Below, in pieces: positions 8,397 to 16,919 of a DNA stretch of 64,000 nt (position 1 is its first letter; each line of letters begins with the position of its first letter). Under the pieces are notes generated by a model. The model saw nothing but the letters and a program-made list of their open reading frames with translations, was not told where the DNA came from and made no database searches. The stretch is from Nitrobacter sp047149785 (GTDB lineage: Bacteria; Pseudomonadota; Alphaproteobacteria; Rhizobiales; Xanthobacteraceae): NCBI RefSeq assembly GCF_047149785.1, contig NZ_BAAGBE010000001.1, forward strand, positions 1,054,001 through 1,118,000, written 5' to 3'. A program made the translations under genes and the position numbers.

Positions 8397-9175
8397 GGCC
8401 GGTTGCGGATCTGGTCCGGCGGCTCGTGCTGGGATTCGCCGTTGGCGTCGACGCGCAACCAACCCGTGGGCGCGAGTCGTTGCTGCGGCAGGAAGCGGCC
8501 CTTGTAGCCCATCTTCCGCGACCCTTCGATCCAGTAGCCGAGGTACACATAGGGAAGGCCGAGCTGCCGCGCGCGAGAGACATGATCAAGGATCATGAAA
8601 GTGCCAAGCGAACGGTTCCGTTCGGACGGTTCGAAGAACGAATAGACCATCGAAAGCCCGTCGCTGAGCACATCGGTGAGCGCTACCCCCACCAGATCGC
8701 CGCGTTCGTCCAGCGGGCTGCGCCTGCGATACTCGATGATTCGGGTCTCGACATGGCTGTCTTCCACCATCATGGCGTAATCGAGGACGGTCATGTCGGC
8801 CATGCCGCCGTGGCGGTGGCGCCGGTCGAGATAGGCGCGGAATATCGAATATTGCTCCGACGTCGGCACCGCGGCCCGCATGGTGCCGGCGACGTCGGCA
8901 TTGCGCGCCAGCACCCTGCGGAAACCGCGCGAGGGTCGAAATTCGTCGGCGATCACCCGCACCGAAACGCAGGCGCGACACTGGTCGCAGGCCGGACGGT
9001 AGGCGATCGACTGGCTGCGTCGAAAGCCGCCATGGGTCAGCAGGTCGTTGAGGTCGCCGGCCTTCTCGCCGACGAGATGCGTGAATACCTTGCGTTCGCT
9101 ACGGTCGGGCAGATACGGACACGGCGAAGGTGCCGTCAGGTAGAATTGCGGAGTGTCGCGCGAATGTTGGGTCAC
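8393..9175 (-). CDS. bpt: aspartate/glutamate leucyltransferase (Bpt/Ate1-like)
   Basis: Transfers leucine from Leu-tRNA to N-terminal Asp or Glu, marking proteins for ClpS-ClpAP degradation (N-end rule). The 260 residues show the N-terminal YRPACDQCRACVSVRV cysteine cluster and the C-terminal YLGYWIEGSRKMGYKGRFLPQ block typical of the R-transferase/Bpt family. Its recognition partners clpS and clpA lie 21 kb away in this window. It overlaps mntH tail-to-tail by four bases. Confidence 0.93.
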   Translation of the reverse strand: MTQHSRDTPQFYLTAPSPCPYLPDRSERKVFTHLVGEKAGDLNDLLTHGGFRRSQSIAYRPACDQCRACVSVRVIADEFRPSRGFRRVLARNADVAGTMRAAVPTSEQYSIFRAYLDRRHRHGGMADMTVLDYAMMVEDSHVETRIIEYRRRSPLDERGDLVGVALTDVLSDGLSMVYSFFEPSERNRSLGTFMILDHVSRARQLGLPYVYLGYWIEGSRKMGYKGRFLPQQRLAPTGWLRVDANGESQHEPPDQIRNRP

Positions 9176-9255
9176 GGCGGTCTTGCAGGTCTCCGAAGCA
9201 GGTCATGCTGAGCATCGCGCTCCCGAGGCCGACCGTCAATCCGGTTGCGGCGATA

Positions 9256-9807
9256 TCAATAACTTCGATAAGACTGCGCAACCGACGCGAGAACCGAATT
9301 GTTGATAATCACGGTTCCCAACAGCATGTCATGCAGCAACCGGCGACGTCCGTTGAAGAGGCCGGTCAGGAGAATGAGCGGCGTAAAGATCGATAGCGTG
9401 ACCCAGAACAGGACCGCGTGCATGGCGCCGAGCACAAAATAGCCCGGCTCGCCGGACCAGGTTCGCATTTCCAGATCCATGACGCGCATTCCGACGGTCG
9501 CCGAATGCGGGCCGCCCAACGACGCGCCGTAATAGACGATGGCCCAGATCACGGAGGCGGGCGACACCAGCCAGAACAGCGCCCAGCCAAGTCCGAGCGT
9601 GACGACGCCGAACACCGCGATGAAGATCACGCCGAGAATCACCGGTGTCGAAAGCACCACGAGATCGATCAGGAATGCAAAAAAACGCCGCGTCAGGACG
9701 CCGCGAAACAGTTCAGGCTGCATCCAGGGGTCGAATGCATCGGACCGGAACCCGGCCGAGTTGCCGCTCCGCGTGGTGTTCGCGTTGTTGAAGTCTTCAT
9801 CGGCCAT
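9256..9807 (-). CDS. RDD family membrane protein
   Basis: A 183-residue integral membrane protein with an RDD domain: a short soluble N-terminus, the FAFLIDLVVLS helix, two central hydrophobic helices with GASLGGPHSATVGMRVM, and the C-terminal NGRRRLLHDMLLGTVI motif. Families of this type are often ion or metabolite transport related, but no substrate can be assigned. The ATG at 9807 has a GGAGG site at the right distance; a longer frame upstream (to 9903) lacks one. Confidence 0.88.
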   Translation of the reverse strand: MADEDFNNANTTRSGNSAGFRSDAFDPWMQPELFRGVLTRRFFAFLIDLVVLSTPVILGVIFIAVFGVVTLGLGWALFWLVSPASVIWAIVYYGASLGGPHSATVGMRVMDLEMRTWSGEPGYFVLGAMHAVLFWVTLSIFTPLILLTGLFNGRRRLLHDMLLGTVIINNSVLASVAQSYRSY

Positions 9808-9962
9808 GACCAATCCTCCACGGTCATCACGGCACTGCCTTGCCGCCCCCTCGACATGGCGACGTGCAGGCTGGGTTGCAAGGTCTCGCTGGTGGAGTGA
9901 CATTCCCTACCCGGTTTGCAGCAAACGCGAAAAGCGAATGTCAAATCCAAAACTCCACTACA

Positions 9963-10063
9963 GCGTTTTCGGGCGAAGCGGAATCCGGTTCGCGTGAAGA
10001 AAACGGGCCAGATCAAGAACCTAGAGTTTTTCACCGTTTCCGTAAAACGATGAAAGACTCTAG
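9963..10063 (+). repeat. interspersed palindromic element, copy B
   Basis: The core GCGTTTTCGGGCGAAGCGG, GAATCCGGTTCGCGTGAAG and AAAACGGGC matches copy A. The terminal hairpin (10021-10063) is of a different sequence type, CTAGAGTTTTTCACCG pairing imperfectly with GATGAAAGACTCTAG. It lies in the 354-base gap between the RDD gene and the hemB 3' end; I see no gene in that gap. Confidence 0.85.
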
Positions 10064-10161
10064 AAACCCAAGAACGCCTGCCGCAACGGGACGCACATGT
10101 TAGAAGCGGACCATCAGGTCAAGGAGGCGGCAATGATGGCTCGCGACCGCGGGCGGGAACG

Positions 10162-11223
10162 TCAGCCTTTCCGGTTGAGTTTCTCCGCCGCCGCGGGTGC
10201 GAAATAAGTGAGTATGCCGTCGGCGCCGGCGCGTTTGAAGGCAACGAGGCTTTCCATCATGGCGCGGTCGCCGTCGATCCAGCCGTTGCCGGCCGCAGCG
10301 GCGATCATCGCATATTCGCCCGATACCTGGTAGGCGAAGGTCGGCATTCCAAACGTGTCCTTCACGCGCCGCACGATGTCGAGATAGGGCATGCCGGGCT
10401 TTACCAACACCATGTCGGCGCCCTCGGCGATGTCGAGTTCGACCTCGCGCAGGGCTTCGTCGGAGTTGGCGCTGTCCATCTGATATGTGCGCTTGTCGCC
10501 GGTGAGCGCCTTGGCCGAGCCGATGGCATCGCGGAACGGGCCGTAAAACGCCGACGCGTATTTGGCGGCGTAAGCCATGATCTGCACATCGACGAAACCG
10601 GCCTCGTCGAGGGCCTTTCGAATCGCGCCTACGCGCCCGTCCATCATGTCCGACGGAGCAATGATGTCGCAGCCGGCTTCGGCCTGTACCAGCGCCTGCT
10701 GGACCAGCACCGCGACGGTTTCGTCATTGAGGATTTTGCCGTCCTCGACCAGACCGTCATGGCCATGGCTGGTGAACGGGTCGAGCGCCACGTCGCAGAG
10801 CACGCCGAGGTCCGGAAACTCTCGCTTGATGGCGCGGACCGACTTGCACACCAGGTTCTTGGCATTGAGGGCTTCGCTGCCGCTGTCATCCCGCAGGGCG
10901 GGGTCGGTATGGGGGAACAGCGCGATGCAGGGAATGTTCAGTTTCAGCGCCCGTTCGGCGTCGCGCACGCATTCCTCGACGCTGAGGCGGTCCACACCGG
11001 GCATCGAGGCCACCGGCGTCCGCCTGTCGGCGCCGTCGGCCACGAACAGGGGCCAGATCAGATCGTCGGTGGTCAGAATACTTTCACGGACCAGACGGCG
11101 GACCCATTCAGCTTTGCGGTTGCGGCGCAGCCGGGCGACGAGGTCGAGCGGAGGAGCAGCGATGGCGGCCTCGCGGCGGGGTCCATCCCGCATTTCAATG
11201 GGACGCCCGTATTTTATCGCCAT
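10162..11223 (-). CDS. hemB: delta-aminolevulinic acid dehydratase (porphobilinogen synthase)
   Basis: Condenses two 5-aminolevulinate molecules to porphobilinogen, the second common step of tetrapyrrole synthesis. The 353 residues include the Schiff-base lysine motif MVLVKPGMPYLD, the second active lysine in IMAYAAKYASAFYGPFRDA, and CDVALDPFTSHGHDG. In that last segment the Cys-rich zinc site of other HemB proteins is replaced by Asp residues, as in Mg-dependent alphaproteobacterial enzymes. Start at ATG 11223 (MAIKYGRP), where GGGAG lies upstream; the open frame extends further 5' without similarity. Confidence 0.95.
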   Translation of the reverse strand: MAIKYGRPIEMRDGPRREAAIAAPPLDLVARLRRNRKAEWVRRLVRESILTTDDLIWPLFVADGADRRTPVASMPGVDRLSVEECVRDAERALKLNIPCIALFPHTDPALRDDSGSEALNAKNLVCKSVRAIKREFPDLGVLCDVALDPFTSHGHDGLVEDGKILNDETVAVLVQQALVQAEAGCDIIAPSDMMDGRVGAIRKALDEAGFVDVQIMAYAAKYASAFYGPFRDAIGSAKALTGDKRTYQMDSANSDEALREVELDIAEGADMVLVKPGMPYLDIVRRVKDTFGMPTFAYQVSGEYAMIAAAAGNGWIDGDRAMMESLVAFKRAGADGILTYFAPAAAEKLNRKG

Positions 11224-11396
11224 GTTGCCGACACTCCCGAAGACACAAAACCGATTTGATTTTGTTTCAATTCTAACACCAGGAACCGGCTTCGTCACCG
11301 CGCTCACGCCGGGCGCGACGCAGTTGATTATAATATGGTAGCTAAAGCCATGAGGCCCCTTTGCATGACTATCGCTCCCGGTCACGAGCGCTCCTG

Positions 11397-11861
11397 ATGT
11401 CTGAAACGTCATCTCGTGAGCGGACGCAGCCGGACAATGCCATGTCGGTGGCGGGAATTTCGTCCGCGCGGACTGAAGCGGATGAAAATCTATGGACCCG
11501 GCGACTGGTAATGTTCCTGCGTATCATGGCGGTGCTGTCGCTCGCCACCGGGCTCTATCATTGGGCCCGGGTCACCGGATTCATCGGCGGCGAAGACGAT
11601 GCGTTTGAGAATCAGACCGTGGCCCGGCAGGCTGCGACGATCTACTTCGCGGTGATCGAACTGGTGGCCGCTGTCGGCCTGTGGCTCGCCACGCCGTGGG
11701 GCGCCGTCGTGTGGCTCACCACCGTCGTCTCGATGGCTGTGGTCGAACTGATGTTTCCGCAGATCTATGGCGGCAATCTGGCCGTCGTCGGAATCGGAAC
11801 GGCAATGCTCATGGCGTATCTGGCGCTGGCCTGGATGGCGGCGCGCGAGCGGCCGCCATGA
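11397..11861 (+). CDS. DUF6163-like membrane protein
   Basis: A 154-residue protein with about four hydrophobic helices after a polar N-terminus of about 35 residues. The pattern RRLVMFLRIMAVLSLATGLYH followed by GEDDAFENQTVARQAA resembles a conserved family I know from Bradyrhizobium-type genomes as DUF6163; that naming is from memory. The function is unknown. ATG 11397 is preferred; 11361 and 11442 are alternatives. It is divergent from hemB. Confidence 0.7.
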   Translation: MSETSSRERTQPDNAMSVAGISSARTEADENLWTRRLVMFLRIMAVLSLATGLYHWARVTGFIGGEDDAFENQTVARQAATIYFAVIELVAAVGLWLATPWGAVVWLTTVVSMAVVELMFPQIYGGNLAVVGIGTAMLMAYLALAWMAARERPP

Positions 11862-11878
11862 AATCCCTTGCCAAATCC

Positions 11879-11915
11879 TCGCCGGCGTTGAGCCGGCGAT
11901 TTGCATCAATTTTTC
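11879..11915 (+). terminator. hairpin terminator after the DUF6163-like gene
   Basis: TCGCCGGC and GCCGGCGA form a perfect 8-bp stem with loop GTTGA at 11879-11899. Some T-rich sequence (CAATTTTT) follows, so it may terminate the upstream transcript. A 67-codon open frame across it (11858-12061) looks non-genuine. Confidence 0.55.
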
Positions 11916-12106
11916 CGAGGATTTTTTCCGGTAAGGATTCGATCACCCTAACGGCGCGGTCATCGATGTTGACAGGATCTTTCGAATTCGCGCGGGCCTG
12001 TTCCCGAATGCGACAACAGCCGCAGACGAAGCGTGAACAACACGGCGGAAACGTCAAGTAAAGGTTTCGGAAAGCCCTGATGTGAAGGGCTTAATCGGGG
12101 ATTCAC

Positions 12107-12144
12107 TGTCTTAAATTCATGATGTCTTTATTGTCTTATTTAAG
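12107..12144. promoter_or_regulatory. AT-rich repeat region upstream of ldtR
   Basis: Three near-identical direct repeats, TGTCTTAA (12107), TGTCTTTA (12123) and TGTCTTAT (12132), lie about 100 bases before ldtR. The outer segments also form an inverted repeat, CTTAAAT (12110) with ATTTAAG (12138). It is a plausible promoter/operator for autoregulation. No footprint is known to me. The rest of the 377-base gap holds only the terminator above. Confidence 0.3.
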
Positions 12145-12238
12145 CTGATCTTCAAACGACTCCCCTAAGTTCCAGTTATCAGGCGGAACAAAAGTTTTCG
12201 TCGAATAAGTCGAAAAAACGACAACAGGGGAAGTCATC

Positions 12239-12751
12239 ATGAAAGCCGTTGCGAAGGCTCACGAGCCCGCGGAACAGGTCGCCGGCGAAGCGCCGGTGCA
12301 GTCGCTCTATCTCGAAGCACTGACCTTGGTCGAGCGGCTGCATCGTCGCCTGCTCGATGTCATCAAGGATGAATTCGATCGTCGCGGTCGCGCCGACATC
12401 AATTCGGTGCAAGCGCTTCTCCTCTACAACATCGGCGACAAAGAGCTGACGGCCGGCGAACTGCGGACGCGCGGCTACTATCTCGGCTCCAACGTCTCCT
12501 ACAACCTGAAGAAGCTTGTCGAGCTGGGATTCCTCGATCATCAGCGCTCGCGCGTCGATCGCCGCTCGGTGCGCATCCGCCTGACCGCGCAGGGCCAGGA
12601 AATCCGCCACATCGTCGACGCGCTCTACCAGAAGCACGTCAAGACCGTCGAGCAGGTCGGCGGCATCTCGAACGAGGAGTTTGCGACGTTGAACAAGTCG
12701 CTGCATCGTCTCGAGCGCTTCTGGACGGATCAGATTCTGTATCGGCTCTGA
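12239..12751 (+). CDS. ldtR: MarR-type winged-helix regulator LdtR
   Basis: A 170-residue winged-helix regulator. The segment SVQALLLYNIGDKELTAGEL, then RGYYLGSNVSYNLKKLVELG (recognition helix), then QRSRVDRRSVRIRLTAQG (wing) matches LdtR. In Sinorhizobium and Liberibacter that protein controls an L,D-transpeptidase and osmotic tolerance. A C-terminal helix completes the dimer interface. An AGGGGAAG ribosome-binding site precedes ATG 12239. No L,D-transpeptidase gene lies next to it, so the target is elsewhere. Confidence 0.88.
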   Translation: MKAVAKAHEPAEQVAGEAPVQSLYLEALTLVERLHRRLLDVIKDEFDRRGRADINSVQALLLYNIGDKELTAGELRTRGYYLGSNVSYNLKKLVELGFLDHQRSRVDRRSVRIRLTAQGQEIRHIVDALYQKHVKTVEQVGGISNEEFATLNKSLHRLERFWTDQILYRL

Positions 12752-12934
12752 GTTTCTCCGGGAACAGGGCGAAGCCGGCGGCAAGATCGGCAGCTCGTTC
12801 TCCGGATCTCCTGAAAGACATTCCCCGCATCTGAACGCATCGGCCCCGATTCACGGGCGCCGGTGCGTTTTTGCTGTGCCATTGTCGGCCGCTGCCGCTT
12901 GCGTTATACAGGGATGCACAAAGGGTCTCCTCGG

Positions 12935-13231
12935 ATGATTACCGAAATCGCGCAAATCGACATCAAGCCGGGCAGCGAAGCGGATTTCGAGGCCGCGATC
13001 GGCCAGGCGCAGACGATTTTCAAGCGTTGCAAAGGCTGGAAAAGTTTCGAGCTGCACCGCTCTATCGAGAAGCCGTCGCGTTACCGACTGTTGATCAAGT
13101 GGGAAACGCTTGAGAACCATACCGTGGACTTTCGGGAATCGACAAATTTCACCGAATGGCGCGCGCTGGTCGGGCCGCATTTCGCTTCGCCCCCCGAGGT
13201 GGAGCACACCAATACGGTTACGACCTTTTAG
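12935..13231 (+). CDS. antibiotic-biosynthesis-monooxygenase-fold protein
   Basis: A 98-residue single-domain protein of the ABM dimeric ferredoxin-like fold: ITEIAQIDIKPGSEADFEAA, then the WKSFELHRSIEKPSRYRLLIKW strand pair, then NHTVDFRESTNFTEWRALV. Family members are small oxygenases or stress proteins; no substrate can be named. ATG 12935 starts the conserved block, with a longer in-frame start at 12863. Its TAG stop is formed by the first bases of the repeat element that follows. Confidence 0.8.
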   Translation: MITEIAQIDIKPGSEADFEAAIGQAQTIFKRCKGWKSFELHRSIEKPSRYRLLIKWETLENHTVDFRESTNFTEWRALVGPHFASPPEVEHTNTVTTF

Positions 13232-13338
13232 AGCGTTCACGGTGACACGGAATCAATCCGCGCTCGATTGGTGGATTGCCGGGTCAAGCCCGGCAATGGG
13301 ATCATCGAGATGCTTCCGTCAGGGTATGAAGCACTCTA
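13229..13338. repeat. composite palindromic element between two convergent genes
   Basis: About 110 bases bounded by imperfect inverted ends, TAGAGCGTTC (13229) and GAAGCACTCTA (13328), with an internal perfect hairpin ATTGCCGGG/CCCGGCAAT at 13275-13297. The left end supplies the TAG stop of the ABM-fold gene. The right end supplies the TAG stop of the convergent AI-2E permease gene. It may also act as a two-way terminator. Confidence 0.7.
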
Positions 13339-14502
13339 GCTTGCCGCTTTGGCGAAGTGCTTTTCGCCATCGGCGCGCAGGAAGTCGATGACGACCTTGC
13401 CGATCGCGAGCAGGGGCAGGGCAAGCGCCAACCCCCAGACGCCGAAGACGATGCCGAGCAGAATCTGGAACGCGAATAGCGTCGCCGGCGGAATGTCGAG
13501 CGCCTGGCGCTGGATGATCGGCGTGAGCACGTAACTTTCCAGCGCATGGACGCCGAGAAACAGCACGAACGCGCTTGCGGCCGCCACCCATCCAGACGCC
13601 AAACTCGCCAGCACCACGATCAACCCGCCGAGCAGCGCGCCGATGGTGGGAATGAAGGCAAGCAAACCGGCCTGAATGCCGAGGATGAAGGAACTCTGGA
13701 TGCCGATGATCTCGAGGCCGATCCAGGTCACCAGAAACACCGCGGCCATGGTGACCATCTGGGCGATCAGCCATCGTTCCAGGGTATCACCGATCCTGTC
13801 GACCAGAATCGTCACGGTCGCACGGTGTTTCGCCGGCGTCATGCTGAGCAAGCCCTTGCGATAGACGGCTGGCTGAGCGGCGAAGCAAAGGCCGAGGAAC
13901 AGCACGATGAAGAAATTTCCGACGGCGCTGACGGTGCCGAGGACGAGTTTCAGCGTCTGACTGACGATCGCGGTTCCGCTTGAGGCAAGCGTGCCGGCGC
14001 TCGGCAGGTTGTGCTGAACATTTGCCGCCGGCGTCTCCCCGGTTTTCGCGGTTCCGGGAATTCTCGGCGGCTCGGAAGTTTTCGAGGATTCGGACGAATT
14101 GAGACCGCTCAAATTGAAGTAACTGGTGTCGACGCCATTTTTCTCGAGGAATGATTTGACGGTCACGAGCTGAGATTTGATCGTATTGCTCAGTACGGCG
14201 GTTTGCTGCGCGATCGTCGTTCCCCCGAGCACCATGACGCCCGCCAGGACGGCGGCGAGCGCGAGGCAGACGATCGTCAGCCGCAACGCATGAGGCAGGG
14301 GAATGACGCGGCCGAGCAGACTTGTGATGGCGTTGAGAGCGACGCCAAGCAACACACCGGCAAAGATCAGGAAGAGCGTTGCCGCGAATTCCCAGGCGAG
14401 CAGCAGCAGCGCCCCGAACAGGACGACGGCCATCCCTCCGGTCGCGATCGCCCATGCCAGATCGGTGCGGGTTTGCCCTTTGCCTGTGGTGTGGTCGGTC
14501 AC
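13336..14502 (-). CDS. AI-2E family transporter (TqsA/PerM-like permease)
   Basis: A 388-residue inner-membrane protein with about seven to eight helices. It has paired N-terminal helices, a long polar central loop rich in Ser/Pro, and the C-terminal LGIQAGLLAFIPTIGALLGG and ALESYVLTPIIQRQALDIPP blocks diagnostic of the PF01594 family. Members export signals such as AI-2 or exchange ions; the substrate here is unknown. The stop codon lies in a repeat element. Confidence 0.9.
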   Translation of the reverse strand: MTDHTTGKGQTRTDLAWAIATGGMAVVLFGALLLLAWEFAATLFLIFAGVLLGVALNAITSLLGRVIPLPHALRLTIVCLALAAVLAGVMVLGGTTIAQQTAVLSNTIKSQLVTVKSFLEKNGVDTSYFNLSGLNSSESSKTSEPPRIPGTAKTGETPAANVQHNLPSAGTLASSGTAIVSQTLKLVLGTVSAVGNFFIVLFLGLCFAAQPAVYRKGLLSMTPAKHRATVTILVDRIGDTLERWLIAQMVTMAAVFLVTWIGLEIIGIQSSFILGIQAGLLAFIPTIGALLGGLIVVLASLASGWVAAASAFVLFLGVHALESYVLTPIIQRQALDIPPATLFAFQILLGIVFGVWGLALALPLLAIGKVVIDFLRADGEKHFAKAAS

Positions 14503-14682
14503 GGTCGCCTCCGGTTCTGAGCCCGCAGTGTTCCGTTAAACGCCGTGCGGAATCAAGCGCCACTCCGCCCTGTGACGCCGGGCAACAGGTTGACTGCCTT
14601 CTGAAATGGGCGAGGCCATCCTGCCGCTTGTGTCCGGGTAGCAACGCCGGAGGATTTGAGGCAAGGGGGTGCAGCCAAACCA

Positions 14683-14710
14683 AGGAGGCGCTCCGTCGGG
14701 AGCGCCTCCT
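14683..14710 (-). terminator. terminator of the glnB-glnA operon
   Basis: A perfect 12-bp stem, AGGAGGCGCTCC/GGAGCGCCTCCT with a 4-base loop, lies 21 bases beyond the glnA stop. In the glnA direction it is followed by a short T/G-rich run. Confidence 0.85.
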
Positions 14711-14730
14711 GTGTTTCGAGAACGGACCGA

Positions 14731-16140
14731 TCAGTACGAATAGTACATATCGAACTCGACCGGGTGTGGCGTCATTTCGAAACGCATCACGTCGGTCATT
14801 TTCAATTCGAGATAGGCGTCGATGAAGTCGTCGTCGAACACGCCGCCGTTCTTCAGGAAGGCGCGGTCCTTGTCGAGGTTTTCCAGCGCCTCGCGCAATG
14901 AACCGCAGACCGTCGGAATCTGCTTCAGCTCTTCCTTCGGCAGGTCGTAGAGGTCCTTGTCCATCGCCGGTCCCGGGTCGATCTTGTTCTTGATGCCGTC
15001 GAGGCCCGCCATCAGCATCGCCGCGAAGGCGAGGTACGGATTGGCCATCGGGTCGGGGAAGCGAACCTCCACGCGCTTGGCTTTCGGCGAGGTCGTGTAG
15101 GGAATGCGGCACGATGCCGAACGGTTGCGCGCGGAGTAGGCGAGCAGCACCGGCGCCTCGTAGCCCGGGACCAGACGCTTGTAGGAGTTGGTCGACGGGT
15201 TGGTGAAGGCGTTGATCGCCTTGGCGTGCCTGATGATGCCGCCGATGTAGTACAGGCAGGTCTCCGACAGGTCGGCGTATTTGTTGCCGGCGAAGGTCGG
15301 CTTGCCGTCCTTCCAGATCGACTGGTGGACGTGCATGCCCGAGCCGTTGTCGCCGAAGATCGGCTTCGGCATGAAGGTGGCGGTCTTGCCGTAGATATGC
15401 GCGACCTGGTGGATGCAGTATTTGTAGATCTGCATCTGGTCGGCCATGTGGGTCAGCGTGTCGAACTTCATGCCGAGTTCGTGCTGGGCCGATGCGACCT
15501 CGTGATGGTGCTTTTCGACCCTGACCCCCATCTTGGCCATGGCGGCCAGCATTTCGGAGCGCATGTCCTGCACCGAGTCCTGCGGCGGGACCGGGAAGTA
15601 CCCGCCTTTGGTGCGGATGCGATGGCCGAGGTTGCCGCCTTCGTATTCGGTTGCCGAGTTGGTCGGCAGTTCGGATGAATCCAGCTTGAAGCCGGTGTTG
15701 TACGGATCGGCCGAGAAGCGGACGTCGTCGAACACGAAGAATTCGGCCTCGGGGCCGACATACACGGTATCGCCCACGCCCATCGACTTCACCATCGCCT
15801 CGGCCTTTTTGGCGATGCCGCGCGGGTCGCGATTATAGGGCTCGCCGGTGGAGGGCTCCAGAATGTCGCAGGTGATGACCATCGTCGTTTCGGCGAAGAA
15901 CGGATCGATCGAGGCCGTCGTCGGGTCGAGCATCAGCATCATGTCGGACTCGTTGATTGCCTTCCAGCCGGCGATCGACGAGCCGTCGAACATCGTGCCC
16001 TCGGCGAAAATGTCCTCGTCGATCATGCTGACGTCGAAGGTGACGTGTTGCCACTTGCCGCGCGGATCGGTGAAACGCAGATCGACGTATTTTACGTCGT
16101 TGTCCTTGATCGATTTCAGGACGTCGTTGGCGGTCTTCAT
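14731..16140 (-). CDS. glnA: glutamine synthetase, type I
   Basis: ATP-dependent synthesis of glutamine from glutamate and ammonia, the main ammonium-assimilation step; forms dodecamers. The 469 residues are the normal GSI length. They show the N-terminal beta-grasp with DPRGKWQH, the FDGSSIAGW motif, the KPIFGDNGSGMHVHQS ATP-site block, and the adenylylation site Tyr398 in KDLYDLP, which implies GlnE control. AAGGGG precedes the ATG. It lies 90 bases downstream of glnB in the same direction, so the PII-dependent adenylylation sensor and its target are co-expressed. Confidence 0.98.
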   Translation of the reverse strand: MKTANDVLKSIKDNDVKYVDLRFTDPRGKWQHVTFDVSMIDEDIFAEGTMFDGSSIAGWKAINESDMMLMLDPTTASIDPFFAETTMVITCDILEPSTGEPYNRDPRGIAKKAEAMVKSMGVGDTVYVGPEAEFFVFDDVRFSADPYNTGFKLDSSELPTNSATEYEGGNLGHRIRTKGGYFPVPPQDSVQDMRSEMLAAMAKMGVRVEKHHHEVASAQHELGMKFDTLTHMADQMQIYKYCIHQVAHIYGKTATFMPKPIFGDNGSGMHVHQSIWKDGKPTFAGNKYADLSETCLYYIGGIIRHAKAINAFTNPSTNSYKRLVPGYEAPVLLAYSARNRSASCRIPYTTSPKAKRVEVRFPDPMANPYLAFAAMLMAGLDGIKNKIDPGPAMDKDLYDLPKEELKQIPTVCGSLREALENLDKDRAFLKNGGVFDDDFIDAYLELKMTDVMRFEMTPHPVEFDMYYSY

Positions 16141-16230
16141 AAATACCCCTTGTCTCTGCTGGTTTTCGTGATCGGCAGCGCGAAGCGGCCGTTGGTATGG
16201 CTTGATGTGTGGATGCTGCTTGCCAGGGCT

Positions 16231-16569
16231 CTAGATGGCGTCGAGGCCGGATTCTCCCGTTCGGATTCGGATGGCTTCCTCGATATTGGATACGAAAATC
16301 TTGCCGTCGCCGATGCGGCCCGTCTGTGCGGCGCGCCTGATGGCGTCGATGGCCTTTTCGACCAGATCATCTCCGATCACGATTTCGATTTTGACCTTGG
16401 GCAGGAAGTCCACGACGTATTCCGCGCCGCGATAGAGTTCGGCGTGTCCCTTCTGCCGGCCAAAGCCTTTTGCCTCGATCACGGTGATGCCCTGCAATCC
16501 GATCTCCTGAAGCGCTTCCTTTACCTCGTCGAGCTTGAACGGTTTGATGATGGCTTCGATCTTTTTCAC
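16231..16569 (-). CDS. glnB: nitrogen regulatory protein PII
   Basis: Trimeric signal protein that senses 2-oxoglutarate and ATP/ADP and is uridylylated by GlnD. It controls GlnE, NtrB and other targets. The 112 residues show the T-loop with Tyr51 in ELYRGAEYVV, the B-loop TGRIGDGKIFV and the C-terminal RIRTGESGLDAI. The start is GTG 16569, supported by AGGAG nine bases upstream; earlier in-frame ATG codons would add residues not found in PII. A sigma-54 promoter about 160 bases upstream indicates nitrogen control. Confidence 0.97.
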   Translation of the reverse strand: MKKIEAIIKPFKLDEVKEALQEIGLQGITVIEAKGFGRQKGHAELYRGAEYVVDFLPKVKIEIVIGDDLVEKAIDAIRRAAQTGRIGDGKIFVSNIEEAIRIRTGESGLDAI

Positions 16570-16719
16570 TGAACGTCTCCTGGCGCTTCCAATTTCCAGC
16601 CGGTGCCCGATGCGCGCTGCTGCCTGCAGCACCGGTCATGCACTGGTTTTCGGACGGACAAAAGTCGCGAGACACGCTTCATTACCTGCCAGGGCAACAC
16701 AGATCGAACTGACCCTCTC

Positions 16720-16740
16720 AAAGCAGGGTTTGTGCCAACT
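16720..16740 (-). promoter_or_regulatory. sigma-54 (RpoN) promoter of glnB
   Basis: Read on the minus strand, the sequence is TTGGCACAAACCCTGCTTT. It has the invariant GG (16735-16736) and GC (16723-16724) exactly ten bases apart, matching TGGCAC-N5-TTGC except for CTGC at -12. Rhizobial glnB is known to have an NtrC-dependent promoter. I did not find a clean NtrC palindrome upstream. The rest of the 350-base gap to 16919 has no gene. Confidence 0.8.
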
Positions 16741-16919
16741 CGCGGTGACGTGCAATTTTCCAACGATATCAGGTGATTTTAGAGCGAACCTTGGATGTCA
16801 TAGCAGCGTGCCGGGACGACTGTCAGATTACAAATTAGGCAACAGGTTTATTTTTTGTGCAGCCATGCGCCTTTCGAGCCGCCTGTCCCAATTTTCGTAT
16901 TCCTGTCTGCCATTTGCGT

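Noticed and set aside
11858..12061. 67-residue frame after the DUF6163-like gene
   Set aside because: Crosses a terminator hairpin, has no ribosome-binding site and reads as basic low-complexity sequence.
13787..15112. 441-codon open frame on the minus strand
   Set aside because: Overlaps the AI-2E permease and glnA in another frame; composition is shadow-like.
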